A DNA stretch of 17,048 nucleotides, taken from NCBI GenBank assembly GCA_022428185.1, contig JAKMCZ010000056.1, positions 1 to 17,048 on the forward strand, read 5' to 3'. The position numbers and the translations under genes are program-made. Position 1 is the stretch's first letter; each line of letters starts with the position of its first letter. Shown here piece after piece: positions 15,496-17,048 of this stretch. Below the pieces are notes generated by a model. The model was given only the letters and a program-made list of their open reading frames with translations, made no database searches and had not been told where the DNA came from. Source of the stretch: Alphaproteobacteria bacterium. GTDB lineage: Bacteria; Pseudomonadota; Alphaproteobacteria; RS24.

Positions 15496-15702
15496 ATGAC
15501 ATTTTGGGACTGGATTGAGGGTCGCGTCGCGCGCATGAGCGCGCTCGATGTCGCTTTATTGAAAATCTGTGTGCTGTCTTTCGGACTGATGGTCGCCAAA
15601 TTATGGCCGCCACTGCTTGCCCCCGACTGGAAAGTGTTCGGCGCAATTTTTCTCATCACCTATATTCCGCTGGCGGTGAAGCTGTTAATCCGCAAAGGTT
15701 AG
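15496..15702 (+). CDS. Small two-helix membrane protein, hypothetical
   Basis: Unrecognised 68-residue protein. It has an aromatic N-terminus (TFWDWIEGRVARM), a first hydrophobic segment at about 18-37 (LDVALLKICVLSFGLMVAKL), a short WPPLLAPDW turn and a second hydrophobic segment at about 47-64, ending in basic RKG. This predicts a hairpin in the inner membrane. It is a real gene by its strong AAAGGAAAG ribosome site 4 bases ahead of the ATG and by the DUF1905 gene 3 bases downstream. Function is unknown. Confidence 0.78.
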   Translation: MTFWDWIEGRVARMSALDVALLKICVLSFGLMVAKLWPPLLAPDWKVFGAIFLITYIPLAVKLLIRKG

Positions 15703-15705
15703 CGC

Positions 15706-16014
15706 ATGGATACGCTGGAATATGAGTTTGAAGGTGATGTGTGGCTCTGGTCGGGCAAGAAAACCGATTGGTGGTTCATCACCATGCCGCAAGATATGAG
15801 CGACCATGCGCAGCATTTCACCAAACATGTGCAGCGCGGTTTCAAATCGCTGAAAGTCAATGCCCGCATTGGGGGCAGCGAATGGCAAACCTCGATGTTT
15901 CCATCGAAAGAACGCAAAAGCTATTTATTGCCCATTAAAAAAGCCATTCGCGATGCTGAAGGCGTCGAAGTCGGCAAAACCCAAACCGTAAAAGTAACGG
16001 TGTTGGGTCTGTGA
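15706..16014 (+). CDS. DUF1905 domain protein
   Basis: A 102-residue protein matching the DUF1905 pattern: an N-terminal beta-strand with EFEGDVWLW, WWFITMP at 22-28, RGFKSLKVNARIGGSEWQTSMFP (about 44-66), LLPIKKAIRDAEG at 74-86 and a final strand TVKVTVLGL. The domain is a small beta-barrel-like fold, sometimes fused to YdeI-type domains; its function is not established. The ATG lies 3 bases after the stop of the small membrane protein gene, whose last codons (AAAGG) supply the ribosome site, so the two are co-translated. The following 50 bases hold no gene and no clear terminator. Confidence 0.85.
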   Translation: MDTLEYEFEGDVWLWSGKKTDWWFITMPQDMSDHAQHFTKHVQRGFKSLKVNARIGGSEWQTSMFPSKERKSYLLPIKKAIRDAEGVEVGKTQTVKVTVLGL

Positions 16015-16064
16015 GGGGAGCAGGGGACGGACGCAACATGTGGACTGCCAATAAGCAAATTTGG

Positions 16065-16493
16065 CTAAACCCCCAATTGCTGCAAACAGTCTTCGACCGC
16101 GTCGAAAGTCAGCAGGGTTGAAGCATGGCGGTTTTTATACTCACGCACCGGCTCCAGCACTTCCAAATCAGCCCAGCGGTCGGTCGGCGGTTTGCCATTT
16201 TGTTTCAGCATATCGCGCATTTGCGCGCCGATTTGGCGCAATTCATCGGGCGATGAGCCGATAATCTCGCGTGCCATGACAGAGCTTGAGGCTTGCCCCA
16301 GCGCACAGGCTTCCACCTCATGGGCAAAAGCGGCAACCGTATTATCTTCAGCGAGGCTCAATTCCACATGCACTTTCGAGCCGCACAGCCGCGATTGCGC
16401 GTCGGCCTGTGCCGCCGGTGCATCAAGCCGCCCGATATGCAAAATCTCGGCGGCCAGTTTCAAAATCCGCTGATTATAAAGCTCATTCATCAT
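16065..16493 (-). CDS. NifU/IscU-like iron-sulfur cluster scaffold
   Basis: Short scaffold-type protein of the IscU/NifU N-terminal family, 142 residues, cytoplasmic. Two of the three cluster-ligand cysteines are present, C37 (SRLCGSKV) and C63 (EVEACALGQASSSVM). The third, HC in IscU, is HA here (NRHASTLL, H123-A124), and the Asp after the first Cys is Ser. This pattern I associate with an alphaproteobacterial subgroup often encoded near yidD or thrS; it may not be a full IscU replacement. ATG codons at 16493 and 16490 are adjacent. No ribosome site precedes them: instead a 14-base ATGATG repeat links the gene to the cysS stop 54 bases upstream, suggesting reinitiation or coupled translation. 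Confidence 0.88.
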   Translation of the reverse strand: MMNELYNQRILKLAAEILHIGRLDAPAAQADAQSRLCGSKVHVELSLAEDNTVAAFAHEVEACALGQASSSVMAREIIGSSPDELRQIGAQMRDMLKQNGKPPTDRWADLEVLEPVREYKNRHASTLLTFDAVEDCLQQLGV

Positions 16494-16550
16494 GGTTTTG
16501 GCATCATCGTTTTCGCATCATCGTTTTGGCATCATGGTTTTTAGCATCAT
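16488..16550 (-). repeat. 14-base tandem repeat forming overlapping mini-ORFs
   Basis: On the plus strand, units begin with CATCAT at 16488, 16502, 16516, 16530 (15 bases long) and 16545 (partial). Read on the minus strand each gives ATGATG followed by an A-rich CCAAAAC-type spacer. Starting at 16550 the frame reads MMLKTMMPKR then TGA. The ATG at 16521 overlaps that stop (ATGA) and gives MMRKR. The ATG at 16507 overlaps the next stop and gives MMPKP, whose TGA overlaps the ATG at 16493 that starts the NifU-like protein. The cysS TGA itself overlaps the first ATG at 16550. The arrangement is seen directly; its function is inference. Confidence 0.9.
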
Positions 16551-17048
16551 GTCGCAGGTTTCCAAATCGTGCCATCTGCCGTGTCTTCAATGGTAACACC
16601 CATCGCGGTCAGCTTGTCACGCGCCGCATCGGCGGCGGCATAATCCTTATCAGCGCGCGCCTGCGCACGTGCGGCAATCAACGCCTCCACGGCGGCGGCA
16701 TCAATATCGCTATCGGCCGTTTGCGCGGCAAACCAGTGCTCCGGCTCTTGCTGCAACACCCCCATCAACGCGCCCGCCGCCAGCAGCGCACCCTTGCCTT
16801 GCGGCGTGTCGGCGCGACGCGCCAGCGCAAATAATTCAGCCAATGCTTTCGGCGTATTCAAATCATCGCACAGCGCGGCTAAGAAATTATCCGGCGCGGC
16901 GGTGTCTTCAGCCTCAATATGCGCCGCGTCGCGCAGCACACCATATAGCCGGTCGAGATTTTTATTCGATTGCGCCAGCAAATCAGGCGTAAAATCCAGC
17001 CGTTGGCGATACTGCCCTTGCAGCAAAGCCAGCCGCACCGCTTCGCCC
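16547..17048 (-). CDS. cysS: Cysteinyl-tRNA synthetase, C-terminal part
   Basis: 3' part of the class I synthetase charging tRNA-Cys; the catalytic HIGH and KMSKS regions lie outside the window. The visible frame is open to the window edge and begins GEAVRLALLQGQYRQRLDF, the family's conserved entry into the anticodon-binding helical bundle (GEALRxALLxxHYRxPLDF in homologues). LDRLYG, FLAALCDDLNTPKAL and ARAQARADKDYAAADAARDKL follow, and it ends IEDTADGTIWKPAT, all typical of the CysRS C-terminus. About 167 of the usual 450-470 residues are present. Its stop TGA overlaps the first ATG of the repeat array that leads into the NifU-like gene, so the two genes are probably transcribed together. 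Confidence 0.95.
   Translation of the reverse strand, partial: GEAVRLALLQGQYRQRLDFTPDLLAQSNKNLDRLYGVLRDAAHIEAEDTAAPDNFLAALCDDLNTPKALAELFALARRADTPQGKGALLAAGALMGVLQQEPEHWFAAQTADSDIDAAAVEALIAARAQARADKDYAAADAARDKLTAMGVTIEDTADGTIWKPAT

Overview
The window looks like a compact alphaproteobacterial chromosome segment. The evidence is moderately high GC, many short or overlapping gene junctions, an alphaproteobacterial-type yidD-thrS pair with a short NifU-like scaffold and cysS nearby, and typical alphaproteobacterial house-keeping proteins. I cannot name the genus. No gap between genes reaches 100 bases, and I see no tRNA, rRNA, CRISPR array, insertion sequence or prophage. Most genes are metabolic or house-keeping, and the more unusual signals lie at the junctions.

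Layout. (1) 1-2614, plus strand: the 3' part of a YtcJ-like amidohydrolase, a CobW/COG0523 G3E GTPase overlapping it by one base, and a cytochrome b561-type membrane protein. (2) 2611-5838, minus strand: read in transcription order, a VOC protein, glycerol kinase, a class II aldolase/adducin protein and a secreted cytochrome c'. The cytochrome c' gene converges on the b561 gene and overlaps it by 4 bases. (3) 5913-6689, plus strand: NAD kinase. (4) 6698-9096, minus strand: a short DksA/TraR-type zinc-finger protein, an MFS transporter and a Nudix hydrolase whose start overlaps the MFS stop. (5) 9164-10372, plus strand: a family III CoA-transferase. (6) 10363-12271, minus strand: a nitroreductase followed by a MATE efflux protein. 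(7) 12358-13148, plus strand: a decayed gene for an exported protein, with one frameshift and two Trp-to-stop changes. (8) 13145-15432, minus strand: yidD and thrS, coupled by an ATGA overlap. (9) 15496-16014, plus strand: a two-helix membrane protein and a DUF1905 protein. (10) 16065-17048, minus strand: the 3' end of cysS, then a NifU/IscU-like scaffold.

The most unusual structure is the cysS to NifU-like junction (16488-16550). A 14-base tandem repeat there places ATGATG at each step, so the minus strand reads as a relay of tiny ORFs. Each ends in a TGA that overlaps the next ATG, and the last hands over to the NifU-like start. The second notable item is the pseudogene at 12358-13148. Adding one A and reverting two G-to-A changes restores a 263-residue protein with a signal peptide and a C-terminal Phe.

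Functional links that can be inferred: the CobW GTPase may supply metal to the co-transcribed amidohydrolase, and the b561 and cytochrome c' proteins may be electron-transfer partners despite opposite orientation. The thrS/yidD and cysS/NifU-like clusters are house-keeping (translation, membrane insertion, Fe-S).
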